A DNA stretch of 20,794 nucleotides from a virus (IMGVR_UViG_3300034683_000339:1-20794); one strand, 5' to 3'; counted from the first letter of the stretch, positions 14,185-20,794 are shown. A program made the numbers and translations. Notes: a model not told the origin generated them from the letters alone.

Positions 14185-14729
14185 GCGTCCTGTCCAGCGC
14201 GCCCCAGCCCGTCTACGTCCGCCCGGCGCGCAGTATCGGCGGCATCGTCATGGACGTGACCGTGGAAGAGGCGCACACCGACGAGCTGGAGATCACCGAG
14301 CACCCGGTGCAGCAGGGCGCCAGCGTGGCCGACCATGCGTTCCTCTTGCCCGCCAAGGTGAGTATTACCGCCGGGGCGTCCGATTCCGGCGGCTCCGGGG
14401 GCGACCGCCGCTGCGTGGAAATTTACGAGGCGCTGCTGGATCTCCAGGGCAAGCGGGATCCGTTCGACCTGGTGACGGGCAAGCGGGTCTACCGCAACAT
14501 GCTGATCAAAAGCCTCTCCACCACCACCGACGAGCGCACCGAACGGGTGCTGTTGGTCACGGCGGAGTTGCAGGAGGTCATCCTGGCCACCGTGCAGACC
14601 GTGGCCGTGCCCCGGTCGCGCCAGCGCAACGCCCTGGCCACCGGCGGAGTGGACCAGCGCGGGCGCCAGCAGATGGAGCCCGTGCAACCCGGTAAATCCG
14701 CGCTCAAAATCGGCTCGGAGATTTTTTGA
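14181..14729 (+). CDS. Baseplate/distal tail protein, Dit-like
   Basis: The 182-residue product begins ARSIGGIVMDVTVEEAHTDELEITEHPVQQGASVADHAF, described in parts: a beta strand, a charged turn, and the E(I/L)T.HPV..GA.V.DHAf motif. That motif is characteristic of Dit-like phage proteins that replace the T4 gp48/gp53 position and sit between tube and hub. KRDPFDLVTGKRVYRNMLI and the TDERTERVLLVTAELQEV block are also typical, as these proteins contain a LysM-like or barrel core. The start is the ATGA overlap with the tape measure, far downstream of the first possible start in this frame. The following gene starts on its stop. Confidence 0.75.
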   Translation: MSVLSSAPQPVYVRPARSIGGIVMDVTVEEAHTDELEITEHPVQQGASVADHAFLLPAKVSITAGASDSGGSGGDRRCVEIYEALLDLQGKRDPFDLVTGKRVYRNMLIKSLSTTTDERTERVLLVTAELQEVILATVQTVAVPRSRQRNALATGGVDQRGRQQMEPVQPGKSALKIGSEIF

Positions 14730-15058
14730 TGGCCGCCGCGTACCGCATGCCCCTGACGCCTGTGCCGCAGACCCTGGAGGTCTCCCTGGCCGGAGCGGAA
14801 TACGCTTTGACCGTGCGCTACAATACCGCGCCCCAGGGCGGCTGGGTGCTGGACATCGATCTGCCAGACGACGCCGGGCCCGTGGTGGGCGGTGTGCCGC
14901 TGGTCACCGGCGTCGACCTGCTGGCCCCCTACGGACACCTGGGCATCGGCGGGCGCCTGGTGGTCTGGGCCGACGATCACGATCTGCCCCCGGGGCCGGA
15001 TGATCTGGGCCAGGGCGTGGACCTGTTGTTCGTGGTGCCCGAGGAGGACGACGCATGA
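14729..15058 (+). CDS. Baseplate plug protein, Pam3 gp18-like
   Basis: A 109-residue acidic beta protein: MPLTPVPQTLEVSLAGAEYAL, then VRYNTAPQGGWVLDIDLPDD, VGGVPLVTGVDLLAPYGHLGIGG and LVVWADD. The pattern (Q.f...L.g..y.l.l.yN...ggW.ldi.d..g..l..gvpLv.G.dLL..y..l) matches the small plug proteins described for cyanophage Pam3, which close the tube at the baseplate before infection. It lies between the Dit-like gene and the hub gene, as in related phages. The ATG shares a base with the upstream TGA, and the stop overlaps the hub start as ATGA. Confidence 0.75.
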   Translation: MAAAYRMPLTPVPQTLEVSLAGAEYALTVRYNTAPQGGWVLDIDLPDDAGPVVGGVPLVTGVDLLAPYGHLGIGGRLVVWADDHDLPPGPDDLGQGVDLLFVVPEEDDA

Positions 15059-15975
15059 GCGGCGAGCGCCTGTATCTGCGCCGGTGCAGCCTGGTGGTCG
15101 GCGCGGCTGGCCAGGGCCTGGAGCTGGCCGACCTGCGTGTGGTCTTCCAGGTCCATCACGCGGACTATGAAACGCCGGGTCATGCGGACATCCGGGTCTT
15201 CAACCTGGCTGAGGACACCGCTCGGCGCGTGCGGCGCGAATTCACGCAGGTGGTGCTCCAGGCGGGCTACGGTGACACCCTGGGCCGGATATTCTCCGGC
15301 CAGGTCCGCCAGGTGCGCCTGGGCCGCGACGGGGCGGATACCTTCGTGGACATCCTGGCCAGCGACGGCGACCAAGCCTACAACTACGCGGTGGTCAACA
15401 CCACCCTGGCCGCCGGGGCCACGGCTCAGGACCAGTTGCGCGTTGCCCAGGGCGCTCTGGCCGGTGAGGGGGTCGCCGCTGGCGACCTGCCCGACCTGCC
15501 CGCCCAGGCCCTGCCGCGCGGGCGGGTCATGTACGGTATGGCCCGCACGGCCATGCGCGAGGCCAGTGCGGCCACCGGCACCACCTGGTCTATCCAGGGC
15601 GGCAAGACCCAGGTGGTGCCGGTGCAGGGCTACCTGCCCGGCGAGGCCGTGGTGCTCACCGCCGCCACCGGGCTGGTCGGCCAGCCGGAGCAGACCAACG
15701 AGGGCATCCGGGTCCGTGCTCTGCTCAATCCGCGTCTGCGCGTTGGGGGGCGCATCCGCCTGGATAACGCCAGCATTCAGGAGTACCGGACCGACATCAA
15801 GGTCGGCGCGTTCAACAAGGCCCCGCGCCTGGACGACGACGGCTTCTACCGCATCCTGGCTATCGACTACCTGGGCGACACCCGGGGCGGCGACTGGTAC
15901 GCCGACCTGATCTGCGTGGGTATCGACGCCAGCGCGCCTATCGGCTCCAAACTCATCGACACCCGGGGGGCGTGA
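15055..15975 (+). CDS. Baseplate hub protein (gp27/gpD-like)
   Basis: The 306-residue protein forms the hub ring that holds the spike under the tube. It has the tube-fold beginning (LRRCSLVVGAAGQGLEL, then LRVVFQVHHADYETPGHADIRVFNL), in which FxV...d.etpn.a.I.i.NL is a widespread hub signature. FTQVVLQAGYGD and IFSGQVRQVRLGRDGADTFVDILASDGD follow, read in segments, again as in gpD-like hubs. The C-terminal half is a second barrel and insertion region ending IDYLGDTRGGDWYADLICV. GAGGAGG at 15041-15047 is an excellent ribosome-binding site. It overlaps the plug gene by four bases and shares its stop with the spike ATG. Confidence 0.8.
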   Translation: MSGERLYLRRCSLVVGAAGQGLELADLRVVFQVHHADYETPGHADIRVFNLAEDTARRVRREFTQVVLQAGYGDTLGRIFSGQVRQVRLGRDGADTFVDILASDGDQAYNYAVVNTTLAAGATAQDQLRVAQGALAGEGVAAGDLPDLPAQALPRGRVMYGMARTAMREASAATGTTWSIQGGKTQVVPVQGYLPGEAVVLTAATGLVGQPEQTNEGIRVRALLNPRLRVGGRIRLDNASIQEYRTDIKVGAFNKAPRLDDDGFYRILAIDYLGDTRGGDWYADLICVGIDASAPIGSKLIDTRGA

Positions 15976-16775
15976 TGGATCGACGCGAACGGTTCTCCGA
16001 CCCCCTCGAAGCCCTGCGTGCGGCACAGGATGGACGCCTGACCGAACTCTGGACGGCGCTGCCCGGTATCGTCGAGAGCTACGACCCGCAGGCCATGACC
16101 GTGGTGGTCCAACCCGCCATCAAGGGCGTGGTGTCCCGCCCCGACGGCACGTCCCGCGCGGTGGCATTACCGCTGCTGGTGGACGTGCCCGTGGTGTTCC
16201 CCGCCGGGGGCGGCTTCGCCCTGACCTTTCCGGTGGCAGCGGGGGACGACTGCCTGGTGGTCTTCGCCGCCCGTTGCATCGACGCCTGGTGGCAGTCCGG
16301 CGGGGTGCAGGCTGCCCTGGAACCCAGGATGCACAACCTTTCTGACGGCTTCGCACTGGTCGGGCCTTTTGCGCAACCGCGCAGGTTGCCGGGGGTCAGC
16401 GCCCGCGACGTGCAACTGCGCAGCCGCGACGGGCAGGCATTTGTGGCCATCCGGCCCGACCTGACCATCGAGGCCCAGGGCCCGGCGGCCCGGGTGATGC
16501 TCACGCCGGATGGCGAACTGGAGGCCGCCGCGCAGCAAACAATCCGCCTTCGTGCTCCAAACCTGGAGATCGCGGCTACGTCTCTGGTCATGGCCAGTCT
16601 CGACGGCGGGGCCATGGACGCCCGGATGGTCGGCAACGTCCACCTCACCGGCGACATCGACCAGGTTGGCGGCATAGAGAGCACCGACGACCACCGGGCC
16701 GGTGGCATCAGCCTGACCAGCCATGTGCATGGCGGGGTTGCTGCTGGCGGCGAAACCACAGGAGAGCCGCAGTAA
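15975..16775 (+). CDS. Membrane-puncturing spike, Gp138 family
   Basis: The 266-residue protein should form the trimeric needle that pierces the outer membrane. The N-terminal part (residues 20-115) fits the Gp138 OB-fold region: LPGIVESYDPQAMTVVVQPAIKGV, LPLLVDVPVVFPAGGGFALTFPVAAGDDCLVVF and WWQSGG, given in separate pieces. Then come repeated short strands of a beta helix (ARDVQLRSRDGQAFVAIRPDLTIEAQG, IRLRAPNLEIAA, MVGNVHLTGDI). The tip SHVHGG (residues 249-254) has the H.H pair that binds a metal ion in P2 gpV and phi92 gp138 spikes, followed by a Gly/Thr tail. The ATG at 15975 shares a base with the hub stop; the GTG at 15972 is less likely. Confidence 0.85.
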   Translation: MDRRERFSDPLEALRAAQDGRLTELWTALPGIVESYDPQAMTVVVQPAIKGVVSRPDGTSRAVALPLLVDVPVVFPAGGGFALTFPVAAGDDCLVVFAARCIDAWWQSGGVQAALEPRMHNLSDGFALVGPFAQPRRLPGVSARDVQLRSRDGQAFVAIRPDLTIEAQGPAARVMLTPDGELEAAAQQTIRLRAPNLEIAATSLVMASLDGGAMDARMVGNVHLTGDIDQVGGIESTDDHRAGGISLTSHVHGGVAAGGETTGEPQ

Positions 16776-17128
16776 TGCGCTACCGCAAATGGACGTCCAC
16801 CGGCGACGCGCAGTTCGGGCACGGCCAGGCGGACTACTGGCAGGACGACGCCCGGGGCGTGGCCCAGGCCGTGGTCTCGCGGCTGCGGCTGCTGGCTGGG
16901 GAGTGGTTCCTGGATCTGGCCGAGGGCACGCCCTATGTGGGCGGTGTGTTCGGCAAGCACACCCGGGAGAGCTACGACCCCGTGATCCGCGCGCGCATCC
17001 TGGAGACCCAGGGCGTGACGGGCATCGTCAGCTACGCATCCTCGTTCGACGGCAACACCCGCAAGCTCTCGGTCGCGGCGGAAATTACGACCGAATACGG
17101 CCCGGCCACGGTCCAGGAGGTATTGTAA
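16775..17128 (+). CDS. Baseplate wedge protein, gp25-like/Mu gp46-like
   Basis: A 117-residue protein with the pattern ARGVAQAVVSRLRLLAGEWFLDLAEGTPYVGGVFGK, in parts, then IRARILETQGVTGIVSY and a terminal VAAEITTEYG. GEWFLD...GtPY....GK and R..Il.t.GV..I cover the core of the gp25-type fold, which starts sheath assembly on the baseplate wedge. It directly precedes baseplate J, the usual partner in the wedge. The TAATG junction ties it to the spike gene, and its own end overlaps the next start in the same way. The name is functional; sequence families for this group vary. Confidence 0.75.
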   Translation: MRYRKWTSTGDAQFGHGQADYWQDDARGVAQAVVSRLRLLAGEWFLDLAEGTPYVGGVFGKHTRESYDPVIRARILETQGVTGIVSYASSFDGNTRKLSVAAEITTEYGPATVQEVL

Positions 17129-18303
17129 TGGCTCTGGTCGCCTCCATCGACGCCTACGGCATCCATTCGCCCACCTATCCCGAGATCCTTGCCGATTTGC
17201 AGGCCAGCTACCGAGCGATATTCGGGACGGACCTCTACCTGGAGGCCGACAGCCAGGAGGGGCAGATGCTGGCCGTGTTCGCCATGGCCCTGTACGACGC
17301 CAACCAGTTGGCCGTGAGCGTGTACAATTCGTTCTCGCCTGCCACGGCCCAGCGCGAAGGGCTGTCTCGCGTGGTGCTCGTCAACGGCATCGCCCGGCGG
17401 ACCGCCAGCCACTCCACCGTTGACCTGACCCTCACCGGCCAGGCCGGGACGGTCATCACCGGCGGCGTGGCTCAGGACGTGGCCGGACAGAAATGGGATC
17501 TGCCCGCCAGCGTGACCATCCCCCTGGCAGGCGAGGTGACGGTGACGGCCACGGCCCAGGATGCAGGAGCGGTGCAGGCCGCGTCCGGCGAAGTCAGCGC
17601 CATCGCCACCCCCACGCGGGGCTGGCAGGCCGTGACCAACGCCCTGGCTGCCACCCCGGGCACAGACGTGGAAACCGACGCGGCCCTGCGCCAGCGCCAA
17701 CGGTTGTCCACCGCGCTGCCCTCGCAGACTGTACTGGACGGCATCGAGGGCGCCCTGGCCAGCCTGACCGGGGTCACCCGCTGCCGCTGCTATGAAAACG
17801 ACGAGGACGCCCCCGACGCGCGCGGTATCCCCGCCCACAGCGTGGCCGTGGTGGTCGAGGGCGGCGACACCGACACGATTGCGCAGGCCCTGGCGCGCAA
17901 GAAGACGCTGGGTGCGGGCACCCACGGTTCGACCTCCGTGACCGTGGCGGGCAGCAGCGGGCAGCCTGTCACGGTGAGGTTCTTTCGACCGACGCTGGTG
18001 TCGCCGACCGTGGAGGTCGTGATCGCGCCCCGGGCGGGGTACGTCTCCACCACAGGAGCCGCGATCCAGGCCAACGTGGCCGCGCATCTGGCCGCGCTGC
18101 CCATCGGCGAGGACGTGCTGCTCTCCAAGCTCTACACGCCCGTTAACGCGGCGGAACCGATGGAGGGCAAGCGGACGTTCGATGTGAGGGCCCTGGGCAT
18201 CGCCCGGCCGGGCGATGGGTTGGCCGCCGTCAACCTGCCCCTGGCCTACACGGAGGCCGCCGTGGGCGCGGCGGCCAACGTCACCGTAACGGTGGAGAGC
18301 TAG
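17128..18303 (+). CDS. Baseplate J-like wedge protein
   Basis: The 391-residue protein belongs to the baseplate J/T4 gp6 family, which forms the inner wedge ring. The N-terminus is typical (YGIHSPTYPEILADLQASYRAIFGTDLYLEADSQEGQMLAVFAMALYDANQ, in segments). ARRTASHSTVDLTLTGQAGTVI and the central TPGTDVETDAALRQRQ block are diagnostic; the E(T)D..lR.R motif is near residues 178-190. GIPAHSVAVVVEGGD and DVLLSKLYTPVN close the domain. I chose the ATG at 17128 because AGGAGG at 17115-17120 is well spaced and the TAATG overlap matches its neighbours. The upstream part of the same open frame overlaps two other genes and is not coding. Confidence 0.9.
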   Translation: MALVASIDAYGIHSPTYPEILADLQASYRAIFGTDLYLEADSQEGQMLAVFAMALYDANQLAVSVYNSFSPATAQREGLSRVVLVNGIARRTASHSTVDLTLTGQAGTVITGGVAQDVAGQKWDLPASVTIPLAGEVTVTATAQDAGAVQAASGEVSAIATPTRGWQAVTNALAATPGTDVETDAALRQRQRLSTALPSQTVLDGIEGALASLTGVTRCRCYENDEDAPDARGIPAHSVAVVVEGGDTDTIAQALARKKTLGAGTHGSTSVTVAGSSGQPVTVRFFRPTLVSPTVEVVIAPRAGYVSTTGAAIQANVAAHLAALPIGEDVLLSKLYTPVNAAEPMEGKRTFDVRALGIARPGDGLAAVNLPLAYTEAAVGAAANVTVTVES

Positions 18304-18306
18304 GCC

Positions 18307-18975
18307 GTGGCCATGCTGGATTCATATCTTGATCTCGTGACCTCCCTGTATCGGGGGCAGCCAAAATTCATGGCCCTGGTGGCAGAGCTGGCCGGGCCTC
18401 TCGTGGATATCCAGGCGCTCATGGAAGCCGTGCGGGCCGCCTTCGGGCTCAGTGACGCGATAGGCGTGCAGTTGGACGCCGTGGGACTGTGGGTCGGGCG
18501 CTCCCGACACTTGGAAACGCCGCTGTCAGGAGTCTACTTCGCCTGGGGCACCGCGAGCGTGGGCTGGAACGAAGGCACCTGGCGCGAACCCTACGATCCG
18601 GAGACAGGATTGGTCCGCCTGCCAGACGACGCCTACCGCACCCTGTTGCGCGCAAGGGTCGCCGCCAACAGCTGGGACGGCACAGGGGCAGGCGCCGACG
18701 CGGTGTGGAGCGTTCTGTTCGACGGCACCGGGTTCCTGGTGGTCATCCAGGACAACCAGGACATGAGCGTCAAGGTCGGCCTGGCTGGCCGCCGTCCCGA
18801 CGCGGTGACCCTTGCGCTCCTCACTGGGGGCTATCTGCTGCTCAAGCCCGCCGCCGTGCGCGTGGAATATTACGCCGTCAGCGCCGGAGGCGGGGCACTG
18901 TTCGCCTGGGATTGTGATTCCGATGCCCTGGCTGGCTGGGGTGACGGCGCCTGGCCGACGATCATTATACCTTAA
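18307..18975 (+). CDS. DUF2612 baseplate/tail protein
   Basis: The 222-residue protein takes the place of T4 gp7 or Mu gp48/P2 gpI at the outer baseplate, between J and the fibre. SLYRGQPKFMALVAELAGPLVDIQALMEAV is followed by IGVQLDAVGLWVGRSR, the clearest DUF2612 mark. LPDDAYRTLLRARVAANSWDG comes next. Two Trp-rich units are similar: FAWGTASVGWNEGTW at 78-92 and FAWDCDSDALAGWGDGAW at 199-216. The start may be GTG at 18307 (GGAGAG at 18294-18299 at a good distance) or ATG at 18313, two codons on. A clear AAGGAGG for the next gene lies across its stop codon. Confidence 0.8.
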   Translation: MAMLDSYLDLVTSLYRGQPKFMALVAELAGPLVDIQALMEAVRAAFGLSDAIGVQLDAVGLWVGRSRHLETPLSGVYFAWGTASVGWNEGTWREPYDPETGLVRLPDDAYRTLLRARVAANSWDGTGAGADAVWSVLFDGTGFLVVIQDNQDMSVKVGLAGRRPDAVTLALLTGGYLLLKPAAVRVEYYAVSAGGGALFAWDCDSDALAGWGDGAWPTIIIP

Positions 18976-18986
18976 GGAGGAAGCCC

Positions 18987-19745
18987 ATGACGAATGAGAT
19001 ATTGCCCTTCGGGTCGCAGGGGACGGTCGCCGCGAATGACGTGCTGGCCCTGTCCGCCTACGAGTCCGCAGCCGAGCGCCTGGTCGGAAACCAGCCCGGG
19101 ATTGCCAGCCGGGCGCTGGTCAACACCGTCCTGCGGCAGGTGTCGCATGTGGCCGCCGGGCTGGCGACGTTCGTCGCGGCGCGCTACGAGCCTGGCGTAG
19201 TAGACGATGGCGACCTGGCCAAGGTCCATGCCGGGCTGGTGGCCGCCATTGCCAGCGTCATTGCGGAACAGGTGGATGTGGACCACGCCACCCGCACCGA
19301 CAACCCCCACGCGGTGACCGCCGCGCAACTCCCGGACCTGCTGGCCCATCTGCGGGAGCACGCCCAGGCCACCGAGGCGTTACTCGGCCTGCTGCGGATC
19401 TCCACCACCGCCGAGGCCCAGGGGCTGGCGGACAACCTGACCGCCCTGACACCGCTGGGGCTCGCCCGGGCGTTCGGTGGCAGCAACCAGCTCCTGGCGG
19501 CACAGGGCTATCAGCGCCTCCCGGGAGGGCTGATCGTGCAGATGGCGGGCGTCAACGCGACCACCTCGGGCGCGGCCGTGACGTGGCCGATCGCGTTCCC
19601 CGGCGGCCTGCTGGCGCTCGCCGGCGCGGGCACCAGCGAGCTGAACACCTATTCGTGGTCCGTGCGCGCGCTGACCAACGGCGGGGCCACGGTCTACTCC
19701 CAGAGCGGCACGGTCGGCGTGCGGCTGATCGTGTTGGGATACTAG
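18987..19745 (+). CDS. Short tail fibre protein with gp53-like C-terminal domain
   Basis: The 252-residue protein is the likely receptor-binding fibre. The N-terminal 80 residues (LPFGSQGTVAANDVLALSAY to HAGLVAAI, by position) look like the baseplate-attachment part. Then comes the tail-fibre motif NPHAVTAAQ at 106-114, a helical or coiled segment to about 160, and a C-terminal domain starting GYQRLPGGLIVQ at 174-185 and ending VGVRLIVLGY, which fits the gp53-like fibre tip. It is short compared with many fibres, having no long repeat shaft. AAGGAGGA at 18974-18981 is a strong ribosome-binding site. The gene is followed by a fibre-assembly-like gene. Confidence 0.85.
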   Translation: MTNEILPFGSQGTVAANDVLALSAYESAAERLVGNQPGIASRALVNTVLRQVSHVAAGLATFVAARYEPGVVDDGDLAKVHAGLVAAIASVIAEQVDVDHATRTDNPHAVTAAQLPDLLAHLREHAQATEALLGLLRISTTAEAQGLADNLTALTPLGLARAFGGSNQLLAAQGYQRLPGGLIVQMAGVNATTSGAAVTWPIAFPGGLLALAGAGTSELNTYSWSVRALTNGGATVYSQSGTVGVRLIVLGY

Positions 19746-19758
19746 GAGGTTGGTTACC

Positions 19759-20127
19759 ATGGGTATTCTGTATTCCGCCACCACTGGCTGGTTCTACGAT
19801 GAGGCCGACGCCGCGATCCCGGAGGACGCGGTGCCGGTATCCGCCGCCGAGCACCGGGCCCTTCTGGACGCCCAGGGCGCGGGGCAGGTGATCCGGCCCG
19901 ACGAGGACGGGCGCCCGCAGGCCACGCCGCACGTCCCGTCCGCCAGCGGCGTGCGCGTCCAGCGCGACGTGCTGCTCGCGGCCTGCGACTGGACGCAACT
20001 GCCCGACGCCGTCCTGGACGCCGAGACCCGGTCCGCCTGGGCCGCCTACCGCCAATCCCTGCGCGACGTGCCCCAGCAGCCGGGCTTCCCGGCGGCGGTG
20101 GACTGGCCGACGGCGCCGGGGAGCTGA
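19759..20127 (+). CDS. Tail fibre assembly-like protein
   Basis: The 122-residue product begins YSATTGWFYDEADAAIPEDAVPVSAAEHRALLDAQ, in segments: a Y/F-rich strand, a turn and an AEH..LL helix, as in fibre-assembly (Tfa-like) proteins. After a GRP loop it ends with VQRDVLLAACDWTQLPDAVL and RSAWAAYRQSLRDVPQQPGFP, then WPTAP. The block R...L..cDWT.lpDa....r..Wa.YRq.LRd....GFP...WP is a hallmark of small phage proteins next to fibre genes. They assist folding and trimerisation of the fibre tip. TAGGAGGT at 19743-19750 supports the ATG at 19759 rather than the TTG at 19750. It ends the tail operon. Confidence 0.75.
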   Translation: MGILYSATTGWFYDEADAAIPEDAVPVSAAEHRALLDAQGAGQVIRPDEDGRPQATPHVPSASGVRVQRDVLLAACDWTQLPDAVLDAETRSAWAAYRQSLRDVPQQPGFPAAVDWPTAPGS

Positions 20128-20151
20128 CCCCGCAAGCTCTTTGACAAGGAG

Positions 20152-20176
20152 GCCCGGCCCCAAGACGGGGCCGGGC
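20152..20176 (+). terminator. Hairpin at the end of the tail operon
   Basis: GCCCGGCCCC (20152-20161) and GGGGCCGGGC (20167-20176) form a perfect 10-bp GC stem with loop AAGAC, 24 bases after the fibre-assembly stop. No T-tract follows. It is the strongest dyad in the window and comes at an operon end, so I call it a terminator-like structure, with the caveat that it lacks the tail of a standard intrinsic terminator. Confidence 0.55.
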
Positions 20177-20320
20177 GCATGAGAGGAACAGGCGGGGGCG
20201 TTGCCGCGCCCCCACTGGCCCGGTGTTCGCGCACCGGACCACCGCCCGCAGGCAGCTGCTCCATTCCCCTGATCAGGGTGCGAAAAGCTAACAGGCGCGG
20301 GCAGAATCGTAAAGAGAGCC
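20177..20320 (+). promoter_or_regulatory. Intergenic region before the methyltransferase: two more hairpins and a GATC palindrome
   Basis: GGGGGCG (20194-20200) with CGCCCCC (20207-20213), and CCGGTG (20220-20225) with CACCGG (20232-20237), form two further short stems after the terminator-like hairpin. CCCTGATCAGGG (20267-20278) is a perfect 12-bp palindrome centred on GATC, 42 bases before the methyltransferase ATG. The stretch from 20279 to 20320 is less GC-rich (GCGAAAAGCTAAC, then GAATCGTAAAGAG) and could hold the promoter, but I cannot name clear -35 and -10 boxes. An open frame starting at ATG 20179 crosses the region but looks spurious. Confidence 0.35.
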
Positions 20321-20794
20321 ATGACAACCCAGGAGACCGCCACAGTGTCACCGGTCGCCCCCTACATCGGGGGCAAACGCCGCCTGGCGGCGCGCGTCAT
20401 CGAGCACATCAACGCCTGGCCGCATGAAACCTACGCCGAGCCCTTCGTGGGCATGGGGGGAGTGTTCCTGCGGCGGCCCACCCCGGCCCGGTGCGAGGTC
20501 ATCAACGACGCCTCGCGCGACGTGGCCACCTTCTTCCGGATTCTCCAGCGCCATTACCCGCAGTTCATGGAGACGCTCAAGTTCCAGATCACGAGCCGCG
20601 CGGCGTTCGAGCGGCTGTGCGTCACGGACCCTGACACCCTCACGGACCTGGAGCGCGCCGCGCGGTTCCTTTACCTCCAGCGGCTGAGTTTCGGGGGCAA
20701 GGTCACGGGCCGGACGTTCGGTGTGGACCAGGGCCGTGGGGCCCGTTTCAACCTCAACACCCTGGGCACGCGCCTGGAGGAGCTGCACGAGCGC
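20321..20794 (+). CDS. DNA N6-adenine methyltransferase, Dam/D12 class (3' end outside window)
   Basis: The first 158 residues are visible and the frame runs off the window. The enzyme transfers a methyl group from S-adenosylmethionine to adenine in a short DNA site. PYIGGKRRLA (14-23) is the N-terminal motif X of D12 enzymes, YAEPFVGMGGVFLR (38-51) is the cofactor-binding motif I, and VINDASRD (60-67) is the acidic follow-on. LYLQRLSFGGKVTGRTFGV matches the part of Dam-like enzymes ahead of the catalytic DPPY, which must lie beyond the window. No restriction enzyme is seen beside it so far, so it is probably an orphan phage enzyme that shields phage DNA or affects regulation. AGAG near 20313 is a weak ribosome-binding site. 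Confidence 0.9.
   Translation, partial: MTTQETATVSPVAPYIGGKRRLAARVIEHINAWPHETYAEPFVGMGGVFLRRPTPARCEVINDASRDVATFFRILQRHYPQFMETLKFQITSRAAFERLCVTDPDTLTDLERAARFLYLQRLSFGGKVTGRTFGVDQGRGARFNLNTLGTRLEELHER

Noticed and set aside
16723-17127. Upstream extension of the baseplate J frame
   Set aside because: It overlaps the spike end and the whole gp25-like gene; the ATG at 17128 has a strong AGGAGG and gives a typical J-family N-terminus.
20141-20146. TTGACA as a -35 promoter box
   Set aside because: It matches the consensus, but no -10 element lies 16-18 bases downstream; the region there is the GC hairpin at 20152-20176.
20179-20427. Small + strand frame before and across the start of the methyltransferase
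   Set aside because: It runs over two hairpins, overlaps the methyltransferase in another frame, and has no recognisable motif and a low-complexity Gly/Pro/Arg composition.
1-20794. tRNA genes, CRISPR arrays, insertion sequences and attachment sites
   Set aside because: I found no cloverleaf-like segment, no regularly spaced direct repeats, no transposase frame and no long direct repeat pair; genes fill almost the whole window.

Overview
This window is the late structural region of a tailed phage or prophage with a contractile tail. Every supported gene lies on the + strand. The order runs from packaging through head and tail to baseplate, fibre and a DNA methyltransferase. Base composition is high in G+C throughout, and codons favour C or G in the third position. 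I place it in a high-GC Gram-negative host, probably a proteobacterium; a Desulfovibrio-like host is a guess. The window holds no integrase, transposase, repressor or lysis gene, so lifestyle is not shown. A Mu gp27-like small terminase, a Mu F-like protein and a toxin-like cassette suggest a temperate, partly Mu-like mosaic.

Layout. 1-4803 is the packaging block: the C-terminal part of a small terminase-like protein (cut by the window edge), large terminase, DUF1073-type portal, and a MuF head protein with a C-terminal DUF6883-like domain, followed at once by a small DUF4926-like gene. A hairpin terminator closes this block. 4823-5011 is the first real intergenic region and contains several inverted repeats. 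5012-7676 is the capsid block: DUF2213 protease with a fused or nested scaffold, decoration (cement) protein and DUF2184 major capsid protein, with a strong hairpin after it. 7723-9986 holds head-tail connector and completion genes. 9988-14184 is the tail shaft: DUF3383 sheath, DUF3277 tube, two assembly-chaperone frames and the tape measure. 14181-18975 is the baseplate: Dit-like protein, plug, hub, Gp138-type spike, gp25-like wedge, baseplate J and DUF2612 protein. 18987-20127 holds a short tail fibre and a fibre-assembly-like protein. 20128-20320 is an intergenic stretch with three hairpins and a GATC-centred palindrome. 20321 to the end is the start of a Dam-type N6-adenine methyltransferase.

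How the genes work together. Most genes overlap by 1-11 bases (ATGA, GTGA or TGATG junctions), so translation is probably coupled along a few long transcripts. Hairpins after 4803, 7677 and 20151 are the likely points where expression is divided.

Three features deserve most attention. (1) The MuF-DUF6883 protein plus DUF4926 neighbour looks like a virion-delivered toxin and its immunity protein. (2) A complete -1 programmed frameshift signal joins the two tail-chaperone frames: T TTT TTC, an 8-nt spacer and a perfect 8-bp GC-rich hairpin. (3) An in-frame internal start within the protease gene would make a separate scaffold protein, as lambda does with C/Nu3.
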